Notes: generated from the sequence alone by a model not told the origin. A DNA stretch of 64,000 nt from Geojedonia litorea (GCF_042654525.1 NZ_JBHSGP010000014.1:186001-250000), one strand, 5' to 3'; positions 1-9,412 are shown, counted from the stretch's first letter. Made by a program: numbers and translations.

Positions 1-34
1 TTTCAAAGTAGAGTATTTTTCTATTTTTATCTCT

Positions 35-42
35 TAAATTTG
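35..42 (+). promoter_or_regulatory. Candidate -7 promoter box of thyA
   Basis: The sequence TAAATTTG matches the Bacteroidetes housekeeping -7 consensus TAnnTTTG and lies 35 bases before the thyA start codon. I do not see a clear TTG -33 element at the expected spacing, so the call rests on the -7 box and its position only. Confidence 0.4.
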
Positions 43-77
43 AAAGGGTATCCCAACATAATAGACCAAACTAAAAT

Positions 78-902
78 ATGAAGCAATATTTAGACCTCGT
101 CAAACATGTATTAGAACATGGTAACGAAAAAAGTGATCGCACTGGAACTGGCACCAAAAGCGTTTTTGGATATCAAATGCGTTTTGACTTAAGTGAAGGC
201 TTTCCAATGGTGACCACTAAAAAATTGCATTTAAAGTCCATTGTTTATGAACTTTTATGGTTTTTAAAAGGCGACACTAATATTGACTATTTAACCCAAA
301 ATGGTGTACGTATTTGGAATGAATGGGCAGATGAGAATGGTGATTTAGGTCCTGTTTATGGCCATCAATGGCGAAATTGGAATAGTGATGGTATCGATCA
401 GATTAAGGAAGTTATCGAAACTTTAAAAAGCAACCCTGATAGCCGTCGTATGTTAGTTTCAGCCTGGAACCCTTCTGTGTTACCCGATACTTCAAAAACG
501 TTTAGTGAAAATGTGGCCAATGGTAAAGCAGCTTTACCACCATGTCATGCCTTTTTTCAATTTTATGTTGCTAATGGCAAACTATCATGTCAACTATACC
601 AACGTAGTGCCGACATTTTTTTAGGAGTACCTTTTAACATAGCATCTTACGCATTATTCACCATGATGATGGCTCAAGTTTGTGGCTATGAAGCCGGTGA
701 GTTTATTCATACTTTTGGAGATGCACACATTTACTCTAATCATTTAGAGCAATTAGAGCTACAATTATCCCGTGATCCTAGACCTTTGCCAAAGATGATC
801 CTAAACCCAGAAATCAAAAATATATTTGATTTTACTTTTGAAGACTTTACTTTACAAGATTACGACCCACATCCACATATTAAAGGTGTGGTAGCCATTT
901 AA
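78..902 (+). CDS. thyA: Thymidylate synthase ThyA
   Basis: The 274-residue protein makes dTMP from dUMP with methylene-tetrahydrofolate as methyl donor and reductant, in the cytoplasm. The catalytic cysteine is C156 in LPPCHAFF. The dUMP/folate-site motif RSADIFLGVPFNIASY and the N-terminal RTGTGT loop are also present. It is about ten residues longer than the E. coli enzyme because of a short insertion (about residues 138-150) just before the catalytic loop, which I recall as usual in flavobacterial ThyA. ATG is the only sensible start. It lies 11 bases upstream of the next gene, so the two may share a transcript. The reaction yields dihydrofolate, which the DHFR about 3.4 kb downstream would recycle. 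The assignment is secure. Confidence 0.97.
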   Translation: MKQYLDLVKHVLEHGNEKSDRTGTGTKSVFGYQMRFDLSEGFPMVTTKKLHLKSIVYELLWFLKGDTNIDYLTQNGVRIWNEWADENGDLGPVYGHQWRNWNSDGIDQIKEVIETLKSNPDSRRMLVSAWNPSVLPDTSKTFSENVANGKAALPPCHAFFQFYVANGKLSCQLYQRSADIFLGVPFNIASYALFTMMMAQVCGYEAGEFIHTFGDAHIYSNHLEQLELQLSRDPRPLPKMILNPEIKNIFDFTFEDFTLQDYDPHPHIKGVVAI

Positions 903-913
903 TAAATACCCCT

Positions 914-3655
914 ATGAAAAAACTATTACTATTTCTTTTATGCTTAAGCTTATCAATTGTTGGAATTGTTGTTTATACAGCTCCAAGAACAACAAGTGCT
1001 CCATATGATGGGCAATTAGTTGAGAAAAAATCTGCAATTTCTATCCCAAAACACAAAAAAACTCTTGAGGAAAGGGCACTGTTTACCGAAGAAAGAGCGC
1101 TTTATGAATTTAATATGCAGGTGAATCCATTGACAGGAGAAATCCCTTTAGTAGAAAAGCAAAAAGAATTTAATCAAACTAAAAAAGCAAAACTAAAGTC
1201 TAGCAATAATGCTCGTGCTATTCAAACCACCTATGTTAACAGGGGACCTACAAATTATGGAGGTCGAACAAGATCCCTTGTTGTAGACAGGAGTGATGTT
1301 ACTGGTAATACTATGATTGCTGGAGGGGTAAGTAGCGGTGTATTTAGAACTACCAATGGAGGAACAAGTTGGACCAAAGTTTCCTCCAATGATGAAATTC
1401 ATAATGTCACTACTATTGTACAAGATCCTAGATCCGGTTTTGAAAGCACCTGGTACTATGGAACAGGGGAAGGTGTTGGTAATTCAGCCAGTTTAAGCGG
1501 CTCATTGTATTATGGACAAGGTATTTGGAAGTCTACTGATGGCGGATTAACTTGGGCACAAATGCCTAGTACTGCTTCTGATCAAACCATAGATGATTCA
1601 GATTTTGATCACATCTATAAGCTGGAAGTTCAACCAACAACAGGTTACTTATTTGCTGCGGTTGCCGGAAAATTAAAACGTTTTGATGGAGTAAATTGGA
1701 CGGATCAAATTTCTAATAATTCTACGTCAAGGAATCGGCATACCGATATCGTTATCACTACAGGGGGACGAGTTTATGCCGGGTTTTCAGGAACCAACAT
1801 TGCACCAATAGAAGGGGTATGGACTTCTGCTGATGGTATTAGTGGATGGTCTAGAATTAATACTTCAAGCTTCACCCCTTCTGGACGAGTCGTTTTAGCT
1901 TTAGCACCTTCTAATCAAAATAAATTATATGTATTGTTTGCGAATGGCATTGCGTCTAGCTGTAGTACCACCCCTGGTATTGAAGCTGATTTATGGATGT
2001 GGAATCAATCTAACTCAACTTTTACTAATTACTCTGGTAAGCTTCCTGATGAATCTGGCTGCTCCGATGGGAACGACCCCTTCGCCATTCAAGGCGGATA
2101 CGATCTGGTTGTGAATGTAAAACCTGATAATGAAAACTTTGTGGTCATTGGTGGTACTAATGCATACAAAATGGCTGACATCACCGGAGTTGGCACCTTT
2201 GTTAGAATTGGTGGCTATGCCAATCCAAATGGATACGCTAAATATACAAATCATCACCCAGATATTCACGCACTTGTATTCAATCCGTTTAATACTAATG
2301 TACTTTTTACTGGCAGCGATGGTGGTGTTCATAAAACAACTAATATAAATGCTAGCACGGTTAGTTGGACGAATTTGAATAACAACTTCCAAACATATCA
2401 ATATTATCATGTAGGAATCGATCCTTTTCCTGGGTCTGACATTGTAATTGGAGGGGCTCAAGACAATGGCACTTCAGTTGGTGGAGTAAATTTTGGAATG
2501 CCCGATTTAACAACACATTTTGACTATGCAGGCGGCGATGGTGTTTCAGTGGCAATTTCTCGAGACGATGCCTGCGTCCCATTTTTTATTGGATTTCAAA
2601 ACGGTCCAATATATAGAGACTGCCCTTCTCCTGTTACTGAAATAACACCAAACGATCAATCACTCGTCCCTCCTGAGCCTTATGACAGTCAATTCGTAAC
2701 CTTATATCATTTAGATCCTGACAATAATAATATTTTGTATTATGCTGCACAAAATAGACTTTTACGAACCAATGATGCCACAACAGTAACACCCAATACT
2801 TGGACTGATTTAGGCACTACCACTTTATTGGGGCATTCTGATTGGTTTCAAACCTTCTCAACCAGTTGGGGCACCTATAACCCAGCAACTAGTTACTTAT
2901 TGATGGGAGGAAATAATGGTCATATTTATAGATTAAACGATCCAAAAAATGCAGCAAGCATAGCTTCAGCTAATAACATTACTCCTCCAGGAGCGACAAT
3001 TGCAAACCCCTCTATAGTTACTGGATTAGCAATTCATCCAACAAATAATAACATAGTATTAGCAACCTATTCTAACTACGGAACACAAAGTATTTTTTTA
3101 ACAACCAATGCAACAGCTGCTTCACCAACTTGGACTTTGGTTGAGCGAAATTTATTTGCGCACTCTATTAGATCTGCGGCCATTGTGGAGAATGCTGGAG
3201 AAACCACCTATATGGTTGGTACGGCCAGAGGATTATACAGTTCTACAGATCCTATAAATGTAGATTGGGTTAGAGAAGCACCAACTCAAATAGGTATGGC
3301 GGTTGTAAGTTCATTGAAATATCGTCCTTCAGATCACAAATTACTAATTGGGACTCATGGTAACGGTATGTATGAAGCTACAATTAATTCAACTTTAGGG
3401 CTTAGCGACAATAGTTTTAGCAAATCCATTAAATTATATCCAAATCCTGCCCAAGCGTATTTAAATGTTAAATTAGCACGGGCTAACGGCTCTAAAGTTT
3501 CATATGAAGTTTATAATCTTTTAGGACAAACTATGTCTTCTGGAGTACTTGAAAATGACCGTTTAAATACATCACGATTAACGTCTGGAATGTATTTACT
3601 CAAACTCAAAACCTCTGATGGTGCTGAAGGCATTAAATCATTCATAAAGAAATAG
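914..3655 (+). CDS. Secreted sortilin/BNR-type beta-propeller protein with T9SS sorting domain
   Basis: This 913-residue protein is predicted to be exported. Residues 1-29 form a signal peptide or anchor: a lysine pair, a leucine-rich core, then a short polar stretch. The body carries repeated BNR/VPS10-like blades recognisable by S/T-x-DGG-x-T/S-W motifs such as RTTNGGTSW, KSTDGGLTW and TSADGISGW, so a multi-bladed propeller is expected. The last ~80 residues resemble a T9SS type A sorting domain: KLYPNPAQAYLNV, then YNLLGQ, LTSGMYLLKL and a basic end. Such proteins are carried by the Por/Gld machinery to the cell surface or medium. The exact activity is unknown; sialidase-like fold relatives include glycosidases and adhesins, and I see no diagnostic catalytic residues. 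It follows thyA closely, and a strong terminator lies after it. Confidence 0.85.
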   Translation: MKKLLLFLLCLSLSIVGIVVYTAPRTTSAPYDGQLVEKKSAISIPKHKKTLEERALFTEERALYEFNMQVNPLTGEIPLVEKQKEFNQTKKAKLKSSNNARAIQTTYVNRGPTNYGGRTRSLVVDRSDVTGNTMIAGGVSSGVFRTTNGGTSWTKVSSNDEIHNVTTIVQDPRSGFESTWYYGTGEGVGNSASLSGSLYYGQGIWKSTDGGLTWAQMPSTASDQTIDDSDFDHIYKLEVQPTTGYLFAAVAGKLKRFDGVNWTDQISNNSTSRNRHTDIVITTGGRVYAGFSGTNIAPIEGVWTSADGISGWSRINTSSFTPSGRVVLALAPSNQNKLYVLFANGIASSCSTTPGIEADLWMWNQSNSTFTNYSGKLPDESGCSDGNDPFAIQGGYDLVVNVKPDNENFVVIGGTNAYKMADITGVGTFVRIGGYANPNGYAKYTNHHPDIHALVFNPFNTNVLFTGSDGGVHKTTNINASTVSWTNLNNNFQTYQYYHVGIDPFPGSDIVIGGAQDNGTSVGGVNFGMPDLTTHFDYAGGDGVSVAISRDDACVPFFIGFQNGPIYRDCPSPVTEITPNDQSLVPPEPYDSQFVTLYHLDPDNNNILYYAAQNRLLRTNDATTVTPNTWTDLGTTTLLGHSDWFQTFSTSWGTYNPATSYLLMGGNNGHIYRLNDPKNAASIASANNITPPGATIANPSIVTGLAIHPTNNNIVLATYSNYGTQSIFLTTNATAASPTWTLVERNLFAHSIRSAAIVENAGETTYMVGTARGLYSSTDPINVDWVREAPTQIGMAVVSSLKYRPSDHKLLIGTHGNGMYEATINSTLGLSDNSFSKSIKLYPNPAQAYLNVKLARANGSKVSYEVYNLLGQTMSSGVLENDRLNTSRLTSGMYLLKLKTSDGAEGIKSFIKK

Positions 3656-3673
3656 TTGTAAAAAACTCCAATA

Positions 3674-3707
3674 AAAAAGCGCTTTCATATTATTGAAAGC
3701 GCTTTTT
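3674..3707. terminator. Bidirectional rho-independent terminator
   Basis: A perfect 14-bp inverted repeat (left arm 3674-3687, right arm 3694-3707) with a six-base loop is flanked by A and T runs. It sits between the convergent propeller gene and the small CBM48-like gene and can serve both strands. Confidence 0.9.
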
Positions 3708-3726
3708 TTAATCGGTTAAAGGCCTA

Positions 3727-4023
3727 TTACAAGTTTAAAACACCGTTTTCAGAACCAACATTATTCCAAACATAAGCATCAGCTTGTTCATCGTTAACAT
3801 ATGTTCCATCCACTAAATATTTAAACTCATATGAGTTGTCCTTTTCTAAATCTACGGTACCTTTAAAAGTTCCGTTTTTTAATTTCTTCAATGCAACAGC
3901 TTTTTTAGCGTTCCACTCATTAAAACTTCCTAGCACAGCAACTTTATTAGATTCCTCTGCAGGAACTGTAAAAGTTACTTTACAAACTGGTTTGCTTTTC
4001 AAGTATTGTTTTGTAATAGCCAT
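3727..4023 (-). CDS. Small isoamylase early-set (CBM48/AMPK-type) domain protein
   Basis: The 98-residue protein is a single immunoglobulin-like glycogen/starch-binding domain. It has the hallmark VLGSFNEWN strand-loop, followed by GTFKGTVDL and YEFKYLVDGTYVNDEQAD, as in the N-terminal domain of branching enzymes and AMPK beta subunits. No catalytic domain is attached and no signal peptide is seen, so it is probably cytoplasmic. Members of this family in flavobacteria are annotated only as isoamylase early-set domain proteins; a role in binding alpha-glucan or as a regulatory subunit is inference. It is transcribed alone, opposite to its neighbours, with a candidate -7 box upstream and a terminator downstream. 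Confidence 0.85.
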   Translation of the reverse strand: MAITKQYLKSKPVCKVTFTVPAEESNKVAVLGSFNEWNAKKAVALKKLKNGTFKGTVDLEKDNSYEFKYLVDGTYVNDEQADAYVWNNVGSENGVLNL

Positions 4024-4326
4024 AATTAAATGTGTTAATTAATTTCGTCGCAAATTTAGAAAAGAAATTGAATGCGATACTAATTTTCATGCCTCAACAA
4101 GAACGATTTATGAATTTGATAAGATTAGCATAACTTTAATTTGAACTCTCAAAAAAAGACTGTTATAAATTAGCATATCATCAATTAAAAACAATTTGCT
4201 TTAGAGCTGATTTTCAGATAGTTTAACACTACATCGTTTGCGAAAAGAGTTTCCTTTTTTATTCAAGCATTTAATATAACGTTTGCGTTAAAAAATAGTA
4301 ACTTTACAAAACTTTTTACAAAATAC
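4024..4326. other. Intergenic region between divergent genes (303 bp)
   Basis: This AT-rich spacer separates the minus-strand CBM48-like gene from the plus-strand DHFR fusion. The only structure I can point to is a TAAATTTG box near its left end, listed separately. I see no convincing coding sequence, RNA or repeat in the remainder. Confidence 0.5.
4051..4058 (-). promoter_or_regulatory. Candidate -7 box for the CBM48-like gene
   Basis: Read on the minus strand the bases are TAAATTTG, an exact TAnnTTTG match, 27 bases upstream of the gene's ATG. A -33 TTG at the usual spacing is not evident. Confidence 0.35.
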
Positions 4327-5235
4327 ATGTTCGGAAAAAAGAAATCACACCCAGCTATAGATAAAGATCAACTTGAGCTTATCACAACTGCACAAAAGCG
4401 TGTAAAACAGAAAAAACGCTTATACATACATTTTGTCATTTTTTTAATTGGCGCTGTTTTTTTAATACTATTAAACACTGTTATTGGAGTTGGTAAAAAT
4501 GTTACTCTTTTTGGAAAGGAATGGTTTGTTTATGCCATTTTTATTTGGCTAGCCCTTTTTATATATCATGTTTTTAATGTATTCATTACTCAAAAATTTT
4601 TGGGAGCTCAATGGGAGCAAAAACAACTTGATAAATTAGTAGCCAAACAAAAATCACGTATTGAAGAGCTACAAAAAAAAGTTGAAATCACACACCCCTT
4701 ACCTTTAAATCCCAATATTGAGGCTGAAAAAAAAACTCAAATAATTAAAGGTTTAACCATTATTGTCGCAGCTGGAGATAATGATGCCATTGGTCAAAAT
4801 AACCAGTTAATTTGGCATTTAAGTGACGACCTGAAGCGGTTTAAACAACTTACCAATGGCCATCACATTATTATGGGACGAAAAACTTTTGAAAGCTTCC
4901 CAAAGCCTTTGCCAAATCGTACACATATTGTTATCACGCGACAGGTAAATTACAAAGTACCCGATGGTGTTATTGTAGTTAATAATTTGGATGATGCTTT
5001 AGATGTCGCAAGAAATGATAAACAGGCCTTTATTATTGGAGGAGGTGAAATTTACAAACAAGCAATGCCAATGGCGGCTAAAATTGAACTAACTCGAGTG
5101 CATGCTAGCTTCGAAGCCGATACTTTCTTTCCTCTGATTAATAAAACCCAATGGAAAGAGACGTCTAATGAGTTTCACCCTAAAGACGATAATCATGATT
5201 TTTCATTTTCATTCATCACATATACAAGGCATTAG
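4327..5235 (+). CDS. folA: Membrane-anchored dihydrofolate reductase (2TM domain-DHFR fusion)
   Basis: The C-terminal domain (about residues 142-302) is a complete dihydrofolate reductase, which reduces dihydrofolate to tetrahydrofolate with NADPH. Visible motifs are AIGQNNQLIWHLSDDL with the folate-binding acid at D168, IIMGRKTFES, and the cofactor glycines FIIGGGEIY. The N-terminal ~120 residues are a 2TM domain: a basic segment, hydrophobic helices at about 34-53 and 66-86, then a lysine/glutamate-rich coiled stretch (about 97-122). The reading frame is continuous with no second start that would clearly begin a free DHFR. In flavobacteria I remember 2TM proteins and DHFR as separate neighbouring genes, so this looks like a genuine fusion that ties DHFR to the inner membrane. 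It works with thyA upstream. Confidence 0.92.
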   Translation: MFGKKKSHPAIDKDQLELITTAQKRVKQKKRLYIHFVIFLIGAVFLILLNTVIGVGKNVTLFGKEWFVYAIFIWLALFIYHVFNVFITQKFLGAQWEQKQLDKLVAKQKSRIEELQKKVEITHPLPLNPNIEAEKKTQIIKGLTIIVAAGDNDAIGQNNQLIWHLSDDLKRFKQLTNGHHIIMGRKTFESFPKPLPNRTHIVITRQVNYKVPDGVIVVNNLDDALDVARNDKQAFIIGGGEIYKQAMPMAAKIELTRVHASFEADTFFPLINKTQWKETSNEFHPKDDNHDFSFSFITYTRH

Positions 5236-5292
5236 AAGCTAATTTAAATATATTTTATTAGATTAGTTCTCTAAATCAATTCATCTAGTAAA

Positions 5293-6342
5293 ATGAAACC
5301 TACACTGCTTAAGTCAAAAGTTATTCTCATTTTTTGTTGCACACTGATAATGAGTTGTAGCTCAATGAATAACCTTACTATGAGTGTTATTGAACCCGCT
5401 CCGGTGTACGTCCCGAAACAAATCAAGAAAGTGGGGATTTTGAATCGTAGCGAATCAACCTCCAATAAAACCCTTGATAAAATCGATAAAATCTTCTCTG
5501 CTGAAGGTCAAAATCTAGATAAAGAAGGCGCCGAACAAGTGATTCAAGGAATTAAAGATGAATTCGAAAAAAACCAAACCTTTGAAGAAGTTATTCTGGT
5601 TTCATCAGATAAAATTGAAAATCCAGGATTGGGCATTTTTCCAAAAATGTTACCTTGGAATACTATAGATTCTATTTGTACTGAAAATAATATTGATGCC
5701 TTAATTGTACTTTCATTTTATGATACTGATGCAGCCATTAAATATGATGTACAAACCATTCAAAAAGTAAATGCACTTGGTCTAAAAATACCAGTTTTAG
5801 AGCACACCGCATCAGTAAATACAAGCATTCAAACAGGATTTCGAATTTATGATAATTTTAATAAAGAACTCCTTGATGAAATTGCCTTTACTGATGGATC
5901 TTTATCTGTTGGCAGGGGCATTAATCCTGTAAAAGCTGCCGAAGCCATTACTGGCCGCAAAGATGCCGTTCTCCAAATAAGTAATAACATTGGGCATAGT
6001 TATGCCTTGAGAACCTATCCTTTCAAAATTCGTGTTACCAGAGAATATTATGTAAAAGGCACCGATAATTTTGAAATTGCCAAGCGTAGGGCCCAAACAG
6101 GAGATTGGGATGGTGCTGCGCAATTGTGGGAAATCGAAACCAACAACCCAAAATCGAAAATTGCGGGGCGAGCTTACTATAATATGGCCATTATCAATGA
6201 AATTAATGGAGACCTGAATGCTGCCGCAGATTGGGCTTCAAGAGCTTATACCGATTTTAGAGACAAAAATGCGTTGCGATACTTAAACATTTTAAAGCAC
6301 CGAATGGCAAAAAATGCCCTATTGGCGCAACAATCCAATTAA
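5293..6342 (+). CDS. DUF6340-family lipoprotein
   Basis: The 349-residue protein begins with a lipoprotein signal (hydrophobic core ending IMSC, lipidation at C21). It then shows the DUF6340-like segment with PKQIKKVGILNRS and a central ALIVLSFYDTDA strand. The C-terminal ~90 residues resemble tetratricopeptide repeats: AKRRAQTGDWDGAAQLW, then AYYNMAIINEINGDLNAAADWA. It is probably periplasmic or outer-membrane attached. The family has no established function that I know of; TPR content suggests a protein-interaction or assembly role. It stands alone between DHFR and the oxidoreductase, in the same direction. Confidence 0.8.
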   Translation: MKPTLLKSKVILIFCCTLIMSCSSMNNLTMSVIEPAPVYVPKQIKKVGILNRSESTSNKTLDKIDKIFSAEGQNLDKEGAEQVIQGIKDEFEKNQTFEEVILVSSDKIENPGLGIFPKMLPWNTIDSICTENNIDALIVLSFYDTDAAIKYDVQTIQKVNALGLKIPVLEHTASVNTSIQTGFRIYDNFNKELLDEIAFTDGSLSVGRGINPVKAAEAITGRKDAVLQISNNIGHSYALRTYPFKIRVTREYYVKGTDNFEIAKRRAQTGDWDGAAQLWEIETNNPKSKIAGRAYYNMAIINEINGDLNAAADWASRAYTDFRDKNALRYLNILKHRMAKNALLAQQSN

Positions 6343-6415
6343 TTTTCTTTGTAAAACATCGAATCAATTACGAAGTGGTTTCAAATCACAAGCGAAAATT
6401 GCCTAATTTCGCCTC

Positions 6416-7972
6416 ATGATAAAAGAGCTCCAGCTTCGTATTACTTTGGAAGAAGAAAAGCAATCCGATATTCTTTTGAGGAAATCTGCTGATGCACTTA
6501 ATATTCCTACTTCTGAAATTAGCGGAATTAAGGTGTCCAGAAAGTCTATTGACGCCCGGAAACCTCTTATCATTCTGAACTATAAAGTTTCCGTCTTTAT
6601 TAATGAAGAAGTACCTGAAAATGTATCTTATGTTTTTGACTATAAAGATGTTTCAAAAGCAAAACCCATTCATATTATCGGTTTTGGCCCGGCAGGAATG
6701 TATGCAGCATTGCGGTGCATAGAGCTAGGGTTTAAGCCTGTTGTATTAGAGCGTGGCAAAAATGTTCAAGATCGTAGAAGAGACTTAAAAGCCATTAACC
6801 AGGACCATTTTGTGAATGAGGATTCTAACTATTGTTTTGGTGAAGGCGGCGCTGGCACTTATAGTGATGGCAAATTATACACCCGCAGTTTAAAGCGTGG
6901 AGATGTTAGAAAAATCTTTGAAAATTTAGTGTTTCATGGAGCTACAGACCAAATTTTGGTTGATGCACATCCTCATATCGGCACTAATAAATTACCTAAA
7001 GTTGTTCAAAACATAAGGGAAACTATTTTAAAATATGGTGGTGAAATTCATTTTGAATCACGTGTAACGGATTTCAAAATTAAGAATGATAAAATTGAAG
7101 CCATTCAGCTCAACAGTGGTGAAGAATTACCAGTAAACCGAGTCATTTTGGCTACTGGGCATTCGGCCAGGGATATATTTTACTTGCTTAACGATAAAGG
7201 CATTTCTCTTGAAGCGAAATCCTTTGCAATGGGTGTACGCGTAGAACACCCTCAACATATTATAGATCGCATTCAATATCATTGTTCTGGAACTCGTGAT
7301 CAATTATTACCTGCCGCCGCTTATAGTTTAGTAGAACAGGTCAATGACCGCGGGGTATATTCATTTTGCATGTGTCCCGGCGGGTTTATTGTTCCAGCTG
7401 CAACCGCCAATGGCGAAGTTGTAGTCAACGGAATGTCACCTTCAAAACGCAATAATCTGTTTGCCAATTCAGGTGTTGTCGTTGAAATCAATGCAGACAA
7501 AGACCTCTATAAATATGAAAAGTTTGGACCATTCAAAGGTTTGGAGTTTCAAAAAGATTTGGAACGATTGGCGTTTACCGCAGGTGGACGTAGCCAAGTA
7601 GCACCTGCACAACGTTTAACAGATTTTGTTGAAGGCAAACTTTCAGAAAGTTTGAATAGTACTTCTTATCAGCCTGGATTACAAACAGCACCATTACACT
7701 CTTTATTACCCAAGCATATTGGTGGACGATTACGTAAAGGATTCAAAGCTTTTGGTGAAAAAATGAAGGGCTACTACACTGTTGAAGCTAATATTGTTGG
7801 TGTTGAATCCAGAACCTCATCACCTGTAAACATCCCTAGAAATAATCATTTGGCACACCCTGAACTATCAAATTTATTTCCATGTGGTGAAGGCGGCGGA
7901 TATGCTGGAGGCATCGTATCGGCAGCAATGGATGGCGAACGTTGTGCAGAAGCCGCAGCAAATGGATTGTAA
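6416..7972 (+). CDS. FAD-dependent oxidoreductase (COG2509-type)
   Basis: The 518-residue protein belongs to the FAD-dependent dehydrogenase family annotated as NAD(P)/FAD-dependent oxidoreductase. After an N-terminal alpha/beta domain of about 80 residues, the dinucleotide-binding motif GFGPAG lies at residues 89-94, followed by the acidic end of the second strand at VVLERG. Further family motifs are EGGAGTYSDGKLYT, ILATGHSARD, MGVRVEHP and the C-terminal FAD motif FPCGEGGGYAGGI. The substrate is unknown. It ends 41 bases before fabD and probably shares its transcript. Confidence 0.88.
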   Translation: MIKELQLRITLEEEKQSDILLRKSADALNIPTSEISGIKVSRKSIDARKPLIILNYKVSVFINEEVPENVSYVFDYKDVSKAKPIHIIGFGPAGMYAALRCIELGFKPVVLERGKNVQDRRRDLKAINQDHFVNEDSNYCFGEGGAGTYSDGKLYTRSLKRGDVRKIFENLVFHGATDQILVDAHPHIGTNKLPKVVQNIRETILKYGGEIHFESRVTDFKIKNDKIEAIQLNSGEELPVNRVILATGHSARDIFYLLNDKGISLEAKSFAMGVRVEHPQHIIDRIQYHCSGTRDQLLPAAAYSLVEQVNDRGVYSFCMCPGGFIVPAATANGEVVVNGMSPSKRNNLFANSGVVVEINADKDLYKYEKFGPFKGLEFQKDLERLAFTAGGRSQVAPAQRLTDFVEGKLSESLNSTSYQPGLQTAPLHSLLPKHIGGRLRKGFKAFGEKMKGYYTVEANIVGVESRTSSPVNIPRNNHLAHPELSNLFPCGEGGGYAGGIVSAAMDGERCAEAAANGL

Positions 7973-8013
7973 GTTTAATAATATTCTTATTTTTGCAACC
8001 TAAACTAGCACAG

Positions 8014-8910
8014 ATGAACGCATATATTTTTCCAGGGCAAGGCGCACAATTTACAGGTATGGGCCTTGATCTTTATGAGCAGTCCAAATTAGCTCAAGAA
8101 CTATTTGAACAAGCCAATCACATTTTAGGATTTTCCATCACAGATATTATGTTTGAAGGTTCTGCTGAAGATCTTAAGGAGACTAAAGTCACCCAACCTG
8201 CAATTTTTTTGCACTCTGTTATTTTAGCGAAAACACTGGGAAACAGTTTTAAACCAGATATGGTGGCTGGACACTCTTTAGGTGAGTTTTCAGCATTGGT
8301 GGCTAATGGCGCCTTAACGTTTGAAAACGGATTAAAACTGGTGTCACAACGTGCCTTAGCCATGCAAAAAGCCTGTGAAATCAAACCTAGTACTATGGCC
8401 GCTGTTTTAGGGCTTGATGACGATGTTGTAGAAAGGATATGTAAGTCAACCGAAGGCGTAGTTGTGGCCGCAAATTACAATTGCCCTGGTCAATTGGTGA
8501 TTTCGGGTGAAATTGATGCCATAAATAGAGCTTGTGAAACTTTAAAAGAAGCTGGAGCACGACGTGCTCTTGTTCTACCAGTAGGTGGAGCATTTCATTC
8601 GCCTATGATGGAGCCTGCTCGGGAAGAACTAGCTGCTGCTATTGAAAACACCACATTCAATAAGCCTAGTTGTCCTATTTATCAAAATGTAACAGCTAGT
8701 GCTGTAAGTGATGAAACATCAATCAAAGCTAACTTAATTTCTCAATTAACCGCACCGGTTAGATGGACACAATCTGTACAACAAATGATTGCTGATGGTG
8801 CCAGCTTATTTACAGAAGTAGGACCAGGAAATGTACTTCAAGGTCTAGTTAAAAAAATTGACAGGGAAGCTCAAACAGCTTCTGCCTCCTTTGAAGGAAA
8901 TTCATTATAA
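8014..8910 (+). CDS. fabD: Malonyl-CoA:ACP transacylase FabD
   Basis: The 298-residue enzyme loads malonate from CoA onto acyl carrier protein for fatty acid synthesis. The N-terminal oxyanion motif FPGQGAQ, the nucleophile S88 in GHSLGEFSAL, R113 and the histidine H195 in AFHSPMM are all present. I place the start at the ATG at 8014, which gives the family-typical MNAYIFPGQG start. The frame is open further upstream but that stretch overlaps the oxidoreductase and has no family similarity. lspA begins three bases after the stop, indicating co-transcription. Confidence 0.95.
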   Translation: MNAYIFPGQGAQFTGMGLDLYEQSKLAQELFEQANHILGFSITDIMFEGSAEDLKETKVTQPAIFLHSVILAKTLGNSFKPDMVAGHSLGEFSALVANGALTFENGLKLVSQRALAMQKACEIKPSTMAAVLGLDDDVVERICKSTEGVVVAANYNCPGQLVISGEIDAINRACETLKEAGARRALVLPVGGAFHSPMMEPAREELAAAIENTTFNKPSCPIYQNVTASAVSDETSIKANLISQLTAPVRWTQSVQQMIADGASLFTEVGPGNVLQGLVKKIDREAQTASASFEGNSL

Positions 8911-8913
8911 GCT

Positions 8914-9408
8914 ATGCATCTATCTAGAAACTTAAGCATTATTTTGCTTATCGCAAGTAATATTGTTGTTGATCAAATTTCAAAATTTATTGTTAGGGCT
9001 AATGTTACTCCTTATCAGGAAAGTGAGATTCTTGGCTCCTATTTAACACTTAATAATGTAGAAAATACAGGGGCATTTTTAGGTATGGGAAGTGACCTCA
9101 ATCCAACTATTAAGATTATCTTTTTATGGATTTTACCTGTTCTCGTTTTAAGTTATCTCATCTACTATATCTATAAAAATAAGCAAATGGACAACTACAG
9201 CTTTATAGCATTATGCTGTATTGCCGGTGGTGGAATTGCCAATGTTTTTGATAGAATAGCTTACGGATCAGTAACCGATTTCTTGCATATTGATCTAGGT
9301 GGAATTTTTAGAACGGGCATTTTCAACTTGGCCGACCTATCAGTTACCACTGGTATGTTCATTCTACTTTTTGGAAGTTTTATGAATAGGAAAAAACAAA
9401 ACGAATAA
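8914..9408 (+). CDS. lspA: Lipoprotein signal peptidase II LspA
   Basis: The 164-residue inner-membrane aspartyl protease cleaves signal peptides from diacylglyceryl-prolipoproteins. Four hydrophobic segments are visible. The active-site aspartates are D122 in SVTDFL and D141 in FNLADLS, preceded by the conserved NTGAFLG and NVFDR motifs. It is tightly coupled to fabD. Many lipoproteins in this window (SusD, VCBS proteins, GH32) would be its substrates. Confidence 0.95.
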   Translation: MHLSRNLSIILLIASNIVVDQISKFIVRANVTPYQESEILGSYLTLNNVENTGAFLGMGSDLNPTIKIIFLWILPVLVLSYLIYYIYKNKQMDNYSFIALCCIAGGGIANVFDRIAYGSVTDFLHIDLGGIFRTGIFNLADLSVTTGMFILLFGSFMNRKKQNE

Positions 9409-9412
9409 AGGC

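Noticed and set aside
2015..2461. 148-codon minus-strand ORF inside the T9SS propeller gene
   Set aside because: It is antisense to a gene with clear repeats and a sorting domain; the composition is that of a reverse frame.
7942..8013. Upstream extension of fabD overlapping the oxidoreductase
   Set aside because: FabD proteins begin close to FPGQGAQ. The ATG at 8014 gives exactly that, and the extension overlaps another gene.
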